A stretch of 56,773 nt of DNA from Puniceicoccaceae bacterium (GCA_017857255.1 JAFMDL010000005.1:1-56773); one strand, 5' to 3'. Positions 17,180 to 27,924 are shown, numbered from the stretch's first letter. Numbers and translations are program-made. Notes: a model not told the origin generated them from the letters alone.

Positions 17180-18937
17180 GTGCCAGAACAATTAGCTAAA
17201 GACGAAATTGTCCTTGAAGGTATCGCTGCATCTCATGGGGTCGCCCATGGAACTGCAATGTTGTATCTTCAAAAGGAGCTGGATGTACCGTCTTATGATC
17301 TGAAGCCAGAAGCTATTGATGCTGAGATTGAGCGCTTTGATCAAGCGATCATTCGGACGCGTGAAGAGATCACCGGCGTGCGAAACAAGGTGGCAGCATC
17401 TTTAGGCGAGGGGGAGGCACGTATTTTTGATGCGCACTTGATGGTATTGGAGGACAGCGCCTTGCTCGATGAGGTTAACTCAGAGTTGCGCACCACGAAC
17501 AAGAACGTCGAAAGTTGTTACAATAAAATCGCACAACGCTATATTTCGTTCTTCAGCTCGATGGAAGATGAGTACCTGAAAGAGCGCGTGACTGATATTC
17601 AGGATGTTTCGCGGCGCCTGTTGCAGAATATGATTGGGTTAAAAAAGTCCAATCTAGGAGATTTGGCGGCTCAAAGTATTATAGTTTCTGAAGATATCAC
17701 GCCGTCCGATACTGCGGATATGGATCGTACCAAGTTGTTGGGATTTATCACAGATGCGGGTGGTCAAACCAGCCATTCAGTGATTATGGCACGTTCGCTG
17801 CGAATTCCGGCTGTGGTTGGTTTACACGATGCGACGAAGAAGATACAAAGCGGTGATCGTATTTTGGTGGATGGATATGATGGCATCGTAGTGATCAATC
17901 CCTCTGAGGAGCGTCTATTAAACTATGGTAAACTAGCGAGCCAGCGCCGAAAGCTAGACGAGATTTACAATTCTGTAATCTCAGAACCGAGCGAGACCAA
18001 GGATGGTACCGCGATTGCTTTGATGTCGAACATTGAGGGAGCACAGGAGATGGACCAAGCTTTGGCAATGCATTCAAATGGTGTTGGACTATTCCGGACT
18101 GAGGGTATTTTCCTAAGGCATCATGGCTATCCACCAGAGGCAGTGCAATATGATGAATATGCGGCGGTGGCACAGGGGGCTGGTGACCAACCAGTAATTA
18201 TTCGCACTCTAGATATTGGTGGCGATAAAACTCTGGGTGATGGTAATGAACAGGAAGACAATTCGTTTATGGGATTCCGAGCGATTCGATTCTGCTTAGA
18301 GAATCAGGATATTTTCAACACTCAGTTACGAGCAATTCTTCGAGCCAGTGCGTTGGGTAATATTAAGATCATGTATCCAATGATCAGTGGTCTATCGGAG
18401 CTAAAGCGCGCCAACCAAATGCTGGAAATGGTTAAGTCAGAATTACGCGCTGAGAATATTGCTTTTGATGAATCGATCGAGGTGGGTGCAATGGTAGAAA
18501 TTCCTAGTGCCGCGGCGATTATTGATCTACTTGCAGAAGAAGCTGACTTTTTCAGTATCGGTACTAATGACCTAATCCAATACTTAATGGCAGTGGATCG
18601 TTTGAACGATCGTGTGGCTCATCTTTATGAGCCTGCACACCCTGCAGTGCTTCGTACCTTGAAGACTATTATTGATGAGGCCAACCGGCTTGGTAAGGCC
18701 GTGAGTGTTTGTGGTGAGATTGCTGGTGACCCTTTGTATGCGAGCTTATTGGTCGGCATGGGAGCAAGCTCATTGAGCTTAACCTCGTCGATGCTTCCTG
18801 AGGTCAAATATCTTATTCGTAATACAACAATGGCAGATGCACAGGCGTTGGTCGAAGAGGTGTTGCAAATTAATGATCCTGCGGCAGTGGTGCGTCGATT
18901 AGAGGATTTTCGTATCGAAATGATCGGTCGTATGTAG
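17180..18937 (+). CDS. ptsI: Phosphoenolpyruvate-protein phosphotransferase (Enzyme I)
   Basis: Transfers phosphate from PEP to HPr. The 585-residue chain shows the N-terminal swivelling domain with active-site His199 in GGQTSHSVIMARS, the GVGLFRTEGIF segment, the PEP-binding MVEIPSAAA, the FSIGTNDLIQYLMAVDR signature and CGEIAGDP near the C terminus. The catalytic Cys is in SVCGEIAG. GTG start. No HPr or sugar-specific EII gene adjoins it, so it may drive a regulatory rather than a transport PTS (inference). Confidence 0.95.
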   Translation: MPEQLAKDEIVLEGIAASHGVAHGTAMLYLQKELDVPSYDLKPEAIDAEIERFDQAIIRTREEITGVRNKVAASLGEGEARIFDAHLMVLEDSALLDEVNSELRTTNKNVESCYNKIAQRYISFFSSMEDEYLKERVTDIQDVSRRLLQNMIGLKKSNLGDLAAQSIIVSEDITPSDTADMDRTKLLGFITDAGGQTSHSVIMARSLRIPAVVGLHDATKKIQSGDRILVDGYDGIVVINPSEERLLNYGKLASQRRKLDEIYNSVISEPSETKDGTAIALMSNIEGAQEMDQALAMHSNGVGLFRTEGIFLRHHGYPPEAVQYDEYAAVAQGAGDQPVIIRTLDIGGDKTLGDGNEQEDNSFMGFRAIRFCLENQDIFNTQLRAILRASALGNIKIMYPMISGLSELKRANQMLEMVKSELRAENIAFDESIEVGAMVEIPSAAAIIDLLAEEADFFSIGTNDLIQYLMAVDRLNDRVAHLYEPAHPAVLRTLKTIIDEANRLGKAVSVCGEIAGDPLYASLLVGMGASSLSLTSSMLPEVKYLIRNTTMADAQALVEEVLQINDPAAVVRRLEDFRIEMIGRM

Positions 18938-19097
18938 GTTTCAGCTATGCTGGAGAAATGAATCCTGCAAGATAGTGATAAGTGCTAGACTATTTAAAGT
19001 GTCTTTGAGTGTAGGAGTCTGATTTTTTTTTACGAAGCGTAAATCTTAAGGAACTCAAATGCCTGATTTCTGTCGTTAATGAGCAATCAATTATCTT

Positions 19098-20552
19098 ATG
19101 AAAAATACATCTCTTTTATTCTTTAGCAGTCTGATTGTTTCGTCGTTGTTTGCAGCGAATAAAAATCCGGTACTACGGATTCATCAAGACTCGCGGGCAG
19201 TGGCTGCGGTCAAGGAAGTCCCGCTCGTTTCGTACGCGGATGTGTTAGCAGAAGCGACGCCTTCGGTTGTAGCCGTCTATACTTCGCGGATTGTACAACC
19301 CTCTTATTATCAACGTGCGCCAGAAGGTATACAGGAGTTGTTTCGCTACTTTGGTCGGCCAGTACCAGAGTCCAGTGTAGGCGTCGAGCCACAGGAGCGC
19401 TTACAGCAAGTCGGAGTCGGTTCAGGTGTGATTATTTCAGAAGACGGTTATATTGTAACCAATCATCATGTGGTTCAAGTACAGCGTGGCCGAGCTGCAG
19501 ATGAGATCCGTGTGCGCTTGAGCGATGGTGTCGAATATGTAGCGACTTTAGTTGGTTCAGATAAAAAGACTGATGTTGCAATTCTCAAAATTGAGCCTGA
19601 GGAAGCGTTGCCTGCTGTAACAGTTGCCGAAAGTAGCAACTTACGTGTTGGAGATATAGTTTTTGCGATTGGTAATCCATTGGATGTGGGTCTTACCGCC
19701 ACGCAGGGAATTGTGTCTGCTCTGGGACGTGACTCCTTTGGAATATTAGGTGCAGGTTCGTATGAAAATTTCATACAGACCGATGCGGCAGTCAATCAGG
19801 GGAACTCAGGGGGTGCATTGATCGATGCAGCTGGCCGTTTAGTGGGTATTAATACTGCAATTGTTTCACGCACTGGAGGTAGCATCGGCATCGGTTTTGC
19901 GATCCCTTCAGATATGGCACTTAATGTGGTAACGAATTTGATCGAGAGTGGTGAAGTCCCACGTGGCTTGCTTGGGTTGTTACCAGTTAATCTTACGCCT
20001 GACTTGGCTGATGCATTTAATTTACCCTCTACGCGAGGCGCTTTGGTGAATCAAGTGCAGTTGGATTCCCCCGCAGATAAGGCAGGTATCAAGCACGGTG
20101 ATATTATTATGCAAGTAGATGATGTTGAGATCGAATCAGCGCCACAATTACGCTTGGTGGTTTCTCAAATGCGACCGGGTCGAAAGGTGGCCGTAGAGCT
20201 TATCCGTGAAGGTGAATCTCTGCATCTGCCGGTTGTGCTCGGTAGTTTAACTGGTTCCCTTGTAAGCTCCGCAGCTGAACAGGAAATTCTCGAGGGTGTG
20301 CTATTTGAATCGATTGATCCAAGTAGTCGCAAGGCTCTCTCTATCCCAGATGAAGTGGTGGGTGTGTTGGTAAGTGATCTCCTTCCTGAGTCGCCCTATG
20401 CAGCTCTGATGTCTGTTGGTATGGTAGTGCTAGAGGTGAATGGTCAGTCGGTCACTAGCCCCGCTGAACTAAATCTGCAACTCCAACAAGGTATAAATCG
20501 GCTCTATATTTGGAGCTCTGGTAGTAAGCAATTTATGGTGATTCGTTTATGA
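19098..20552 (+). CDS. HtrA/DegP-type periplasmic serine protease
   Basis: A 484-residue trypsin-fold protease with PDZ domains that handles misfolded envelope proteins. The signal peptide is MKNTSLLFFSSLIVSSLFAA. The catalytic triad is His124 (TNHHVV), Asp159 (KTDVAILKIE) and Ser237 (QGNSGGALID). Two PDZ-like domains follow, about 285-375 (RGLLGLLPVNL, SPADKAGIKHGDIIMQVDD) and 395-484 (VLVSDLLPESPY, VVLEVNGQSV). The region before it holds no obvious promoter. It stands alone, convergent with aroB. Gene names degP, degQ and htrA cannot be separated by eye. Confidence 0.93.
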   Translation: MKNTSLLFFSSLIVSSLFAANKNPVLRIHQDSRAVAAVKEVPLVSYADVLAEATPSVVAVYTSRIVQPSYYQRAPEGIQELFRYFGRPVPESSVGVEPQERLQQVGVGSGVIISEDGYIVTNHHVVQVQRGRAADEIRVRLSDGVEYVATLVGSDKKTDVAILKIEPEEALPAVTVAESSNLRVGDIVFAIGNPLDVGLTATQGIVSALGRDSFGILGAGSYENFIQTDAAVNQGNSGGALIDAAGRLVGINTAIVSRTGGSIGIGFAIPSDMALNVVTNLIESGEVPRGLLGLLPVNLTPDLADAFNLPSTRGALVNQVQLDSPADKAGIKHGDIIMQVDDVEIESAPQLRLVVSQMRPGRKVAVELIREGESLHLPVVLGSLTGSLVSSAAEQEILEGVLFESIDPSSRKALSIPDEVVGVLVSDLLPESPYAALMSVGMVVLEVNGQSVTSPAELNLQLQQGINRLYIWSSGSKQFMVIRL

Positions 20553-20688
20553 GTACATTTGACTTCTCTGTGCGCTCATGCACTCGAAATAGTTGAAACA
20601 ATGGGGTTGATCAATACTGCTGCAACTAAACACCGTTCTGGTGTGCTCCCCGGATAGATTGCTGTGTTGGATCGATAGCTACATACAC

Positions 20689-21783
20689 TTATTTCGCTCC
20701 GACTTCTTGCCAGAGCGATTCGATGAGGGCATAATCGACTTCTTCTGTTGTGATGGCTTCGCCGATTGTCTGCATGCTTACAAAGCGGAGTTTGCCAGCC
20801 CGATTCTTTTTATCTTTCTGCATCGCAGCCATTAGTTCGATAATAGAGAGCGGGTTGTGCAGTTGAGTAGGAAGATTGCATCGCTCAATCAGTGCTTTGA
20901 CTCGATCAATATCAGCGGCCTTCAGTTGCCCGAGTTTAACTGATAGTTGTGTGGCAAGGTTAAGTCCGATCGCGACCGCCTCCCCGTGTAAATAATGTCC
21001 ATAGCCAGCCACGTTCTCGATGGCATGTGCAAAGGTATGTCCGAGGTTTAAGAGTGCGCGTCCGCCAGAGCTGGCTGTCTCTTTTTCGTCGTTAACTACA
21101 ATTTCAGCTTTGATGGCGCAGCAGCGGCGAACGACACCAGCAAGTTCCGGAGCATTGGCAGTGAGTGTATTCACTTTCTCTAGTTCTTTAAAAAAATCGA
21201 GGTCATAAAGCATACCGTATTTAATGACTTCAGCCAAACCAGCGGCGAATTCACGAGGGGGTAAAGTCTCCAGCAGCGCAGTATTAATATATACCGCCTT
21301 AGGCTGCCAAAAAGCGCCAACGAGGTTTTTACCTTCAGGTAGATTAATCCCTGTTTTACCACCGACTGAGCTGTCGACCATTGAGAGAAGGGTCGTTGGA
21401 ATTTGATAAAAATCAATGCCGCGAAGGTAGCTGGCAGCTACATAGCCAGCGAGATCGCCAATGACTCCACCTCCAAAGGCAAATAGGCTGCAGTCACGAT
21501 TCATCGAATCGGTTGCCAAAAAGCTGAGTGATTGACTCAGGTGCTCGATTGATTTGGTTGTTTCCCCAGATGGGAGGCTCAGAATCTCTTCTCGCTTGAA
21601 GCCGGCTTTGACCAGTATATCTGGCTGAGCATCTAGTACCTTGGCATCACTGAGCACTCGGATACTCCGATTAGCAGCACGCAATGCAGCGACATCCTTT
21701 TGCAGTGGGTTGAGACTGTCACTAAAATGGATAGGATAAGCGCGTTCAGCGAGTTCGACAGTGAGTTGTGCGGTGGTGCTCAT
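20689..21783 (-). CDS. aroB: 3-dehydroquinate synthase
   Basis: Second step of the shikimate pathway, an NAD- and metal-dependent cyclase. SLPSGETTKSIEHLSQSL, FAFGGGVIGDLAGYVAASYL, PTTLLSMVDSSVGGKTGIN, LAEVIKYGM and LLNLGHTFAHAIE are all family signatures, and the HGEAVAIGL metal histidine is present. It has 364 residues, normal. It is the last gene of the ribH-nusB-ftsY-aroB minus-strand group, 77 bases after ftsY. Confidence 0.96.
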   Translation of the reverse strand: MSTTAQLTVELAERAYPIHFSDSLNPLQKDVAALRAANRSIRVLSDAKVLDAQPDILVKAGFKREEILSLPSGETTKSIEHLSQSLSFLATDSMNRDCSLFAFGGGVIGDLAGYVAASYLRGIDFYQIPTTLLSMVDSSVGGKTGINLPEGKNLVGAFWQPKAVYINTALLETLPPREFAAGLAEVIKYGMLYDLDFFKELEKVNTLTANAPELAGVVRRCCAIKAEIVVNDEKETASSGGRALLNLGHTFAHAIENVAGYGHYLHGEAVAIGLNLATQLSVKLGQLKAADIDRVKALIERCNLPTQLHNPLSIIELMAAMQKDKKNRAGKLRFVSMQTIGEAITTEEVDYALIESLWQEVGAK

Positions 21784-21860
21784 AGGTAGTTATTAGCCGA
21801 GGCGAAAGCTTGATAGGTTTATAGTGTTTGGGCTGGGCGTGGTTTTTGCAAGCAAAGCCA

Positions 21861-22790
21861 TTACGCTTCGTTATCAGTAATACCGAATATGGCGTTGGCA
21901 TAGTTTTTCGCAGAAAAGGGCTGCAGGTCATCCGGTTGCTCACCGAGTCCGACGAAATAGATTGGTAGTTTTAGCTCACGGTAAATGCCGACGAGTGCAC
22001 CGCCGCGACTGGTGCCATCGAGCTTAGTAATGATTAATCCTGTTAGCGGGAAGCTCTCATTAAAAACTCGCGCTTGCTCGATCGAGTTGGAGCCAAGACT
22101 GCCATCGACCACCAACCAGCTATGGTGAGGCGCGTCGGGATCTTGTTTCTGGATGACGCGTTTGAGCTTCTCGAGCTCCTTCATTAAATTACTTTTTGTG
22201 TGCAGGCGGCCAGCTGTGTCGAGAATGACGATATCGCGACCGCGACTTTGTGCAGCTTCATATGCATCAAAAGCAACGGCTGCGGAGTCTGCTCCGTGAT
22301 GGCTGGCAACGATGTCAATATTAAGTTTATCTGCCCAGTGTTTAATTTGCTCGTTCGCTGCGGCGCGAAAGGTGTCGCATGCACCAATCAATAAGCTGTA
22401 TCCTTCGTTCTGATACAGATAGCCGAGCTTGGCGGTAGTAGTGGTTTTGCCAGATCCATTGACGCCGATCAGGCAAATTACTTCGGGCTTATTTTGTCCG
22501 ACAACCACCGTTCCTTCAGCGCCTTCAAGCACGCGTGTGAGAACTGTGGCACCAATCTTGGCAGCTTCTTGGCTACGCATTTCTTTATCGGCTTTGTAGG
22601 CGACTTGGATTTCTTCGATTATTTCTTCTACAGTCTCGACGCCAAAGTCGGCGGTGTAGAGCGCTTCTTCGAGTTGGTCGAGCGCATCTTGGTCCAATTT
22701 AGCACCAGAAAAGATATTCTCAAAAGCTTGGTGAAAAGTGGGGGTCTGGCGCTTGAGCCCCTCTTTGAATTTATTAAAGAGACTACGCAT
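21861..22790 (-). CDS. ftsY: Signal recognition particle receptor FtsY
   Basis: SRP receptor GTPase that docks ribosome-SRP complexes at the inner membrane. The P-loop GVNGSGKT is at 109-116. ILDTAGRLHTKSNLM, ITKLDGTSRGGALVG and the C-terminal YFVGLGEQPDDLQPF are diagnostic of the NG domain. The acidic A domain of E. coli FtsY is reduced to a short N-terminal helix, as in many bacteria (309 residues). It lies 12 bases downstream of nusB, so cotranscription is very likely. Confidence 0.96.
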   Translation of the reverse strand: MRSLFNKFKEGLKRQTPTFHQAFENIFSGAKLDQDALDQLEEALYTADFGVETVEEIIEEIQVAYKADKEMRSQEAAKIGATVLTRVLEGAEGTVVVGQNKPEVICLIGVNGSGKTTTTAKLGYLYQNEGYSLLIGACDTFRAAANEQIKHWADKLNIDIVASHHGADSAAVAFDAYEAAQSRGRDIVILDTAGRLHTKSNLMKELEKLKRVIQKQDPDAPHHSWLVVDGSLGSNSIEQARVFNESFPLTGLIITKLDGTSRGGALVGIYRELKLPIYFVGLGEQPDDLQPFSAKNYANAIFGITDNEA

Positions 22791-22802
22791 AGCAGTAATG
22801 AA

Positions 22803-23261
22803 TTAGTCGACTGCCTTACGCAGTGGACGTGTAATTTTGCCTTTCATCTTATCTAGAATACCGTTTACGAAACGCTTCGAGTCTGGGGTGGAGAAAACTT
22901 TACTCAGGTCGATTGCTTCATTGATACTGACGATTGGTGGAATATCTGTGCGAAACAGCAGTTCGTAAATAGCGAGGCGAAGAATTGCGAGATCGACCTT
23001 GGCGATACGATCAAATGACCAGTTGTTGGCATGCTCTTTAATATGTTTATCGATTTCTTCGATGTGTTCAATCGTGCCGATCGAGAGCTCTTCTGCAAAG
23101 GCGTAGTAAGCACGTTCTTCTTCTTGGTGTTCGAAGAACTGACAGATATCATCTGCAAGAATATCTGGCTTGTTCGATTCCCACTGATATAGGAATTGAA
23201 TAGTGCTCATACGGTTTTCACGACGTTGTGAGCGGCGAGTTACTGGTTCTTGGTCTTCCAT
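22803..23261 (-). CDS. nusB: Transcription antitermination factor NusB
   Basis: RNA-binding factor for rRNA antitermination, 152 residues. RRENRMSTIQFLYQWESNK at the N terminus, DRIAKVDLAILRLAIYELLF and IPPIVSINEAIDLSKVFSTP with DSKRFVNGILDKM at the C terminus are the family core. It overlaps the end of ribH by 22 bases, pointing to translational coupling. The ribH-nusB pairing is common across bacteria. Confidence 0.95.
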   Translation of the reverse strand: MEDQEPVTRRSQRRENRMSTIQFLYQWESNKPDILADDICQFFEHQEEERAYYAFAEELSIGTIEHIEEIDKHIKEHANNWSFDRIAKVDLAILRLAIYELLFRTDIPPIVSINEAIDLSKVFSTPDSKRFVNGILDKMKGKITRPLRKAVD

Positions 23262-23716
23262 TTTTTTGTAAATTGAGCCATTTCTAGGGCTGCTTGGGCA
23301 AATTCTTTGCCGCGGTTGATGGTTTCGCCAGTACGGGCCTCTGCTTGGGCGAGATTATTAACAACGAGAATGCCATTAATGACAGGCACTTTCTGCGAAG
23401 TGCTAATATTGAGTAGTGCACTGGCAGTGCTATTGCCGATAATTTCGTGATGATTGGTGTCACCTGCGATGACGACTCCAATCACGATGATGGCATCGAA
23501 TAAGGAATGGTGTGCGAGTGTTGAGGCTGCAAAGGGAAGTTCAGCGGCACCAGGAACACGCTCGATCAGTGGTGCTTCAGCGCCTGCTGCAGTTAGTGTG
23601 GCGCAGGCATGATGCACCAGCGAGTCGACTAGCGCCTCATTGTAGCGAGAGGCGATGATGGCGATGCGCAGGCCGTTGCCGTCAATTTCTTGGATGCTGG
23701 GAATGTCGAGACTCAT
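23240..23716 (-). CDS. ribH: 6,7-dimethyl-8-ribityllumazine synthase
   Basis: Penultimate step of riboflavin synthesis. IAIIASRYNEALVDSLV, RVPGAAELPFAA, IVIGVVIAGDTNHHEII and PVINGILVVNNLAQAEAR are the typical blocks. In many homologues the third block reads VIRGxTxHYDYV; here it reads VVIAGDTNHHEII. The catalytic His in NHHE is kept. 158 residues. First gene of the ribH-nusB-ftsY-aroB group. The stretch before its ATG carries the left arm of a large imperfect inverted repeat shared with the tgt promoter region. Confidence 0.94.
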   Translation of the reverse strand: MSLDIPSIQEIDGNGLRIAIIASRYNEALVDSLVHHACATLTAAGAEAPLIERVPGAAELPFAASTLAHHSLFDAIIVIGVVIAGDTNHHEIIGNSTASALLNISTSQKVPVINGILVVNNLAQAEARTGETINRGKEFAQAALEMAQFTKKWKTKNQ

Positions 23717-23733
23717 AGGAATATTTCACTAAG

Positions 23734-24955
<1,222 letters not shown>

Positions 24956-24983
24956 TTTAGGGAAGCCATAGGCTCTAATAAAA

Positions 24984-25613
24984 TTATTGTAGTCCGCTGG
25001 GCAGCATGAGGTCAGTTTCGCGGCGCAGCCAATGACAGAGGTGCTGGCTAATTTGCTCACATACTTTAAGCCGCTCAGCTGTAGCGCTGTCTGGTGTGGG
25101 CTGATTTATGAGTTGTGCTGCCGCTTCGCGTAGGTGACTTGGTAATTGTGGCCACCAAGATTCGCGTACCGGATAGCCTTCGTCTTTAAGTAACAAGTAG
25201 ATTGCTTTAAGAAAGACAATCGCTGGCATGTCTCGCTCGGTGAAAGCATTCAGCGTACGCTCAGTGATTTGATAGAGTGATACAGGGTCGGCCATGTGTG
25301 GGCCATTGAGTGCGATCAGGGTACAAAAATCCGATGCGAATTGTAGTTTCCGGTAGGAGCGCCCAATCGCGTTGCGGCGGTGTATGAGTTCGTAGTCGTT
25401 TATAAAACGCAATGTCCCTTGTTTGGAACTCTCGAGATGGATGTCTGCCGTGTCGAATAGGTCAGGCGCTGCGGTCTGCGCTTTTTTGGAGACTCGTTTC
25501 AGACATAAAAAGGCACCAGTCTGGAGGCTCAGTAGATCGATTTTATGAAAGGATTCACCGCTGTGAGCGATCCGCAATACGAGTGCACGTTCGGTGATAG
25601 CTGGGCGACTCAT
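24984..25613 (-). CDS. recO: Probable DNA repair protein RecO
   Basis: A 209-residue protein whose N terminus (TERALVLRIAHSGESFHKID, then LLSLQTGAFLCLKRVSKK) fits the RecO OB-fold: beta strand, phosphorylation-like turn, and basic surface. The helical C-terminal part follows, with LYQITERTLNAF and FLKAIYLLLKDEGYP. RecO loads RecA on gapped DNA. No zinc-finger cysteines are seen, as in some RecO proteins. It overlaps the end of the DUF502 gene by ATGA, a translational coupling sign. Similarity is weaker than for most genes here. Confidence 0.65.
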   Translation of the reverse strand: MSRPAITERALVLRIAHSGESFHKIDLLSLQTGAFLCLKRVSKKAQTAAPDLFDTADIHLESSKQGTLRFINDYELIHRRNAIGRSYRKLQFASDFCTLIALNGPHMADPVSLYQITERTLNAFTERDMPAIVFLKAIYLLLKDEGYPVRESWWPQLPSHLREAAAQLINQPTPDSATAERLKVCEQISQHLCHWLRRETDLMLPSGLQ

Positions 25614-26281
25614 GCGCTCGCAATCGGCTCGGCAGGATTATTGATCAGCACAGTGTTGTCGGCTTTGCCGTTGGGTACGACTGCACCACCTGAGATAATC
25701 AGTTTCATGCCGTCAGCAATGCTCATATTCAGGCGGGTAATGTCTTCTTCAGGAAGCATGAGCAGGAATCCACTGGTTGGATTCGGGGTGGTAGGGACGA
25801 AGACGTTGACGATGTGTTCAGTCGTGGCATCTTGAGTTTCGCCCATAGCGGTACTGGTTAAAAAGCCGAGCACGTAGCATTTCTTACGTGGGTATTCAAG
25901 CAGCACAACTTCTTGAAAGACGGCTTTCTTTTGTTGATTGAAGGTCTGCACAATCTGTTTTACCGAGCGGTAGATCGAGTTAATTAAGGGCACGCGGTCG
26001 AGAAGCAGTTCGAGGCTATTGAGTAACATACGCCCGAGGTAGATGCGTGAGCCATAGCCTAGTAGGGTGATGATTAGTAGGACAAATAAAACCGAGATGA
26101 ACTCTAGGGAGAGTTCTATGATAGGCATAGTTCGTAGTTCTGTATCAAGAAACCAAAAGAAATAACGACTTGCAGGTGTGCCGATTTTTTCGAGTAAGAA
26201 TCGGATGACGATCATCGTGACGCCGAGTGGCAAAATAACGACGATGCCGGTGAAAAAAGCGTTTCGTAATGAGCGTAGCAT
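25610..26281 (-). CDS. DUF502 family membrane protein
   Basis: A 223-residue inner-membrane protein of the DUF502 family. It starts MLRSLRNAFFTGIVVILPLG with a first transmembrane helix, followed by a second (about residues 55-80, ISVLFVLLIITLLGYGSRIY). The family motif LLDRVPLINSIYRSVKQIVQ comes next, then a soluble beta-rich region (VVLLEYPRKKCYVLGFLTS; FVPTTPNPTSGFLLMLPEED). The biochemical role is unknown. Its stop overlaps the recO start by four bases. Confidence 0.85.
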   Translation of the reverse strand: MLRSLRNAFFTGIVVILPLGVTMIVIRFLLEKIGTPASRYFFWFLDTELRTMPIIELSLEFISVLFVLLIITLLGYGSRIYLGRMLLNSLELLLDRVPLINSIYRSVKQIVQTFNQQKKAVFQEVVLLEYPRKKCYVLGFLTSTAMGETQDATTEHIVNVFVPTTPNPTSGFLLMLPEEDITRLNMSIADGMKLIISGGAVVPNGKADNTVLINNPAEPIASA

Positions 26282-26376
26282 AAGAGTGTGATTTTAGGCC
26301 ACTAACAGAAAGCAAAAAAATGCGAGTGGCGAGCCTTCTTCTACATCAGGTTTCCCTTGCTATGAAGGAGCTAGGC

Positions 26377-26970
26377 TTGTTAATAAGTCGCATGCAAAAT
26401 CTGCACCATCAGTATGCTGGCTTAATCTTCGACCTAGACGGTACTTTAGCTGATACCATGCCGACACATTTCGAGGCGTGGTCACGATCAATGGCAGCGC
26501 ATGGTTTGCTACTTTCACTGGATCGTTTTTACGCACTTGGTGGTGTTCCGGCTGCAGAAATCATCGAATTGTTGGCCCAAGAGCAGGGCCTGTCTGTGGA
26601 TGCTGTGGCCATAGCAGATGCCAAGGAAAATTTATTTTTGGAGCTATTGGGTGAGGTGCAACCAGTGTTGCCAGTTAAAGCGATTGCAGAGGCGCATCGT
26701 GCACACATGCCAATGGCGATTGCTACGGGTAGCATGGGCTGGGTGGCAGAGATTATTTTAAATTCACTAGGTATGCGTGACTGGTTTGAGGCAGTTGTCG
26801 GTGCTGAGTGCGTGGTACATTCAAAACCAGCGCCTGATACTTACCTACGAGCTGCAGAGCTGATTGGTGTCGACCCGAAACAATGCCATGCATTTGAGGA
26901 TACCAAACTGGGTATGGAGTCTGCGATGAGTGCAGGCATGAAAGTCGTCGATATTCACACCTTGTTGTAA
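26377..26970 (+). CDS. HAD-superfamily hydrolase, beta-phosphoglucomutase-like
   Basis: Cytosolic sugar-phosphate phosphatase or mutase of the HAD superfamily. Motif I is LIFDLDGTLADTMPTHFEAW with its two catalytic Asp. Motif II is AIATGS, the Lys motif lies in VVHSKPAPDTYL and motif III is HAFEDTKLGMESAMSAGM. A helical cap lies between motifs I and II, as in beta-phosphoglucomutase. Start choice: a TTG at 26377 follows AAGGAG by six bases, one of the few Shine-Dalgarno-like motifs in the window. ATG at 26392 is the alternative, and the frame opens at 26320. Substrate unknown. Confidence 0.8.
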   Translation: MLISRMQNLHHQYAGLIFDLDGTLADTMPTHFEAWSRSMAAHGLLLSLDRFYALGGVPAAEIIELLAQEQGLSVDAVAIADAKENLFLELLGEVQPVLPVKAIAEAHRAHMPMAIATGSMGWVAEIILNSLGMRDWFEAVVGAECVVHSKPAPDTYLRAAELIGVDPKQCHAFEDTKLGMESAMSAGMKVVDIHTLL

Positions 26971-27049
26971 CTGATTACTTGTAGATGTACCAAGCAGTCT
27001 GCGATAGGCTGATGGTGATCGTTGACCTAGTTTTGGATTGAACTAACTT

Positions 27050-27697
27050 TCAGATTTTACGGCGGCGTAAAATTGAGAAAGACAGTACAAAGAGACTGCT
27101 TAGTAGCACGTATTGATTATTTTCAGGGGCGATTGTAACGCCAAAGCCTTCAATTGCAAAGTCGCCATCTTCACGGCGGATGGTAAAAAGTTGATTAGGT
27201 GCAAGACTGTTGTCGGAGGAAAAAACGATCGTGTTGCTGATCTTGTCATCGAAATCTTCGTCGCTCAGTGTGATGCTTGGATTCGTGTTTGAATACAAGA
27301 TGGATACAATATCCTCACCTAGCTGTCCTGTTCCTGTGAAATCACCCATTTTTAATGAGTCCAGGGTAATCATTTGATTGAAACTAAATTGCAGGGCATC
27401 ACCGAAAGTATTGAGAGTGCCACCAGATGTAATTCCCAAGCCGTTTGCCGTATTGCTGATGTCAGATTGTGAGGCAGTGACTGTTAGTGTGAGTCCCGCT
27501 ACTATTGTATTTAGATGAATTATAGCTGCTGTTTGACCATCGACATCATTTCTAAAATTGGTGCCAAGTGTATTGTTACCATTAATAGTGCTGTTAGTGA
27601 AGTTGAAAACGATTTCAACCGGAGTAGGAGAAGTCGTTGCGATAGCACTCAATGTAGCAGTAATTAACAAGAAGGAAGTAATGGTTCTAATTTTCAT
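27050..27697 (-). CDS. Secreted protein with PEP-CTERM-like sorting tail
   Basis: A 215-residue exported protein of unknown function. The N terminus MKIRTITSFLLITATLSAIA is a signal peptide. The middle is Asn/Thr/Ser-rich and predicted beta. The C terminus reads APENNQYVLLSSLFVLSFSILRRRKI. It has the shape of a PEP-CTERM tail (Pro-Glu motif, one hydrophobic helix, terminal Arg cluster) but with PEN in place of PEP. Such tails are cut by an exosortase, which is not in the window. No catalytic motif is seen. It is convergent with the HAD gene, and its upstream region is A+T-rich. Confidence 0.7.
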   Translation of the reverse strand: MKIRTITSFLLITATLSAIATTSPTPVEIVFNFTNSTINGNNTLGTNFRNDVDGQTAAIIHLNTIVAGLTLTVTASQSDISNTANGLGITSGGTLNTFGDALQFSFNQMITLDSLKMGDFTGTGQLGEDIVSILYSNTNPSITLSDEDFDDKISNTIVFSSDNSLAPNQLFTIRREDGDFAIEGFGVTIAPENNQYVLLSSLFVLSFSILRRRKI

Positions 27698-27870
27698 AGG
27701 AAAAGTTTATACATTAAATAACGCTCATAAACTAAGTATTATTTCGCGATTATTCAATTCTTAAAAACAATCCTAAATACATCCTAATGTTAGAATCTGA
27801 ATGTTCTTATCGAGAGTGGTTAGGTATCTTAGATGTTATAAACGAGGAGTTTAACGGGTGCTCGATGTAC

Positions 27871-27902
27871 AAAAAAAGCGAAACGTTTACACGTTTCGCT
27901 TT
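27871..27902 (-). terminator. Rho-independent terminator of the suf operon
   Basis: AAAGCGAAACG (27875-27885) and CGTTTCGCTTT (27892-27902) form a perfect 11-bp stem with a six-base loop. On the minus strand the stem is followed by a run of T, 22 bases after the sufT stop. Confidence 0.9.
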
Positions 27903-27924
27903 GTGAAATTTGAGCTAAAATAAT

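Noticed and set aside
19866..19880. TTGTTTCACGCACTGG, half of a parS-like motif
   Set aside because: Lies within the htrA coding region and lacks the palindromic second half GTGAAAC.
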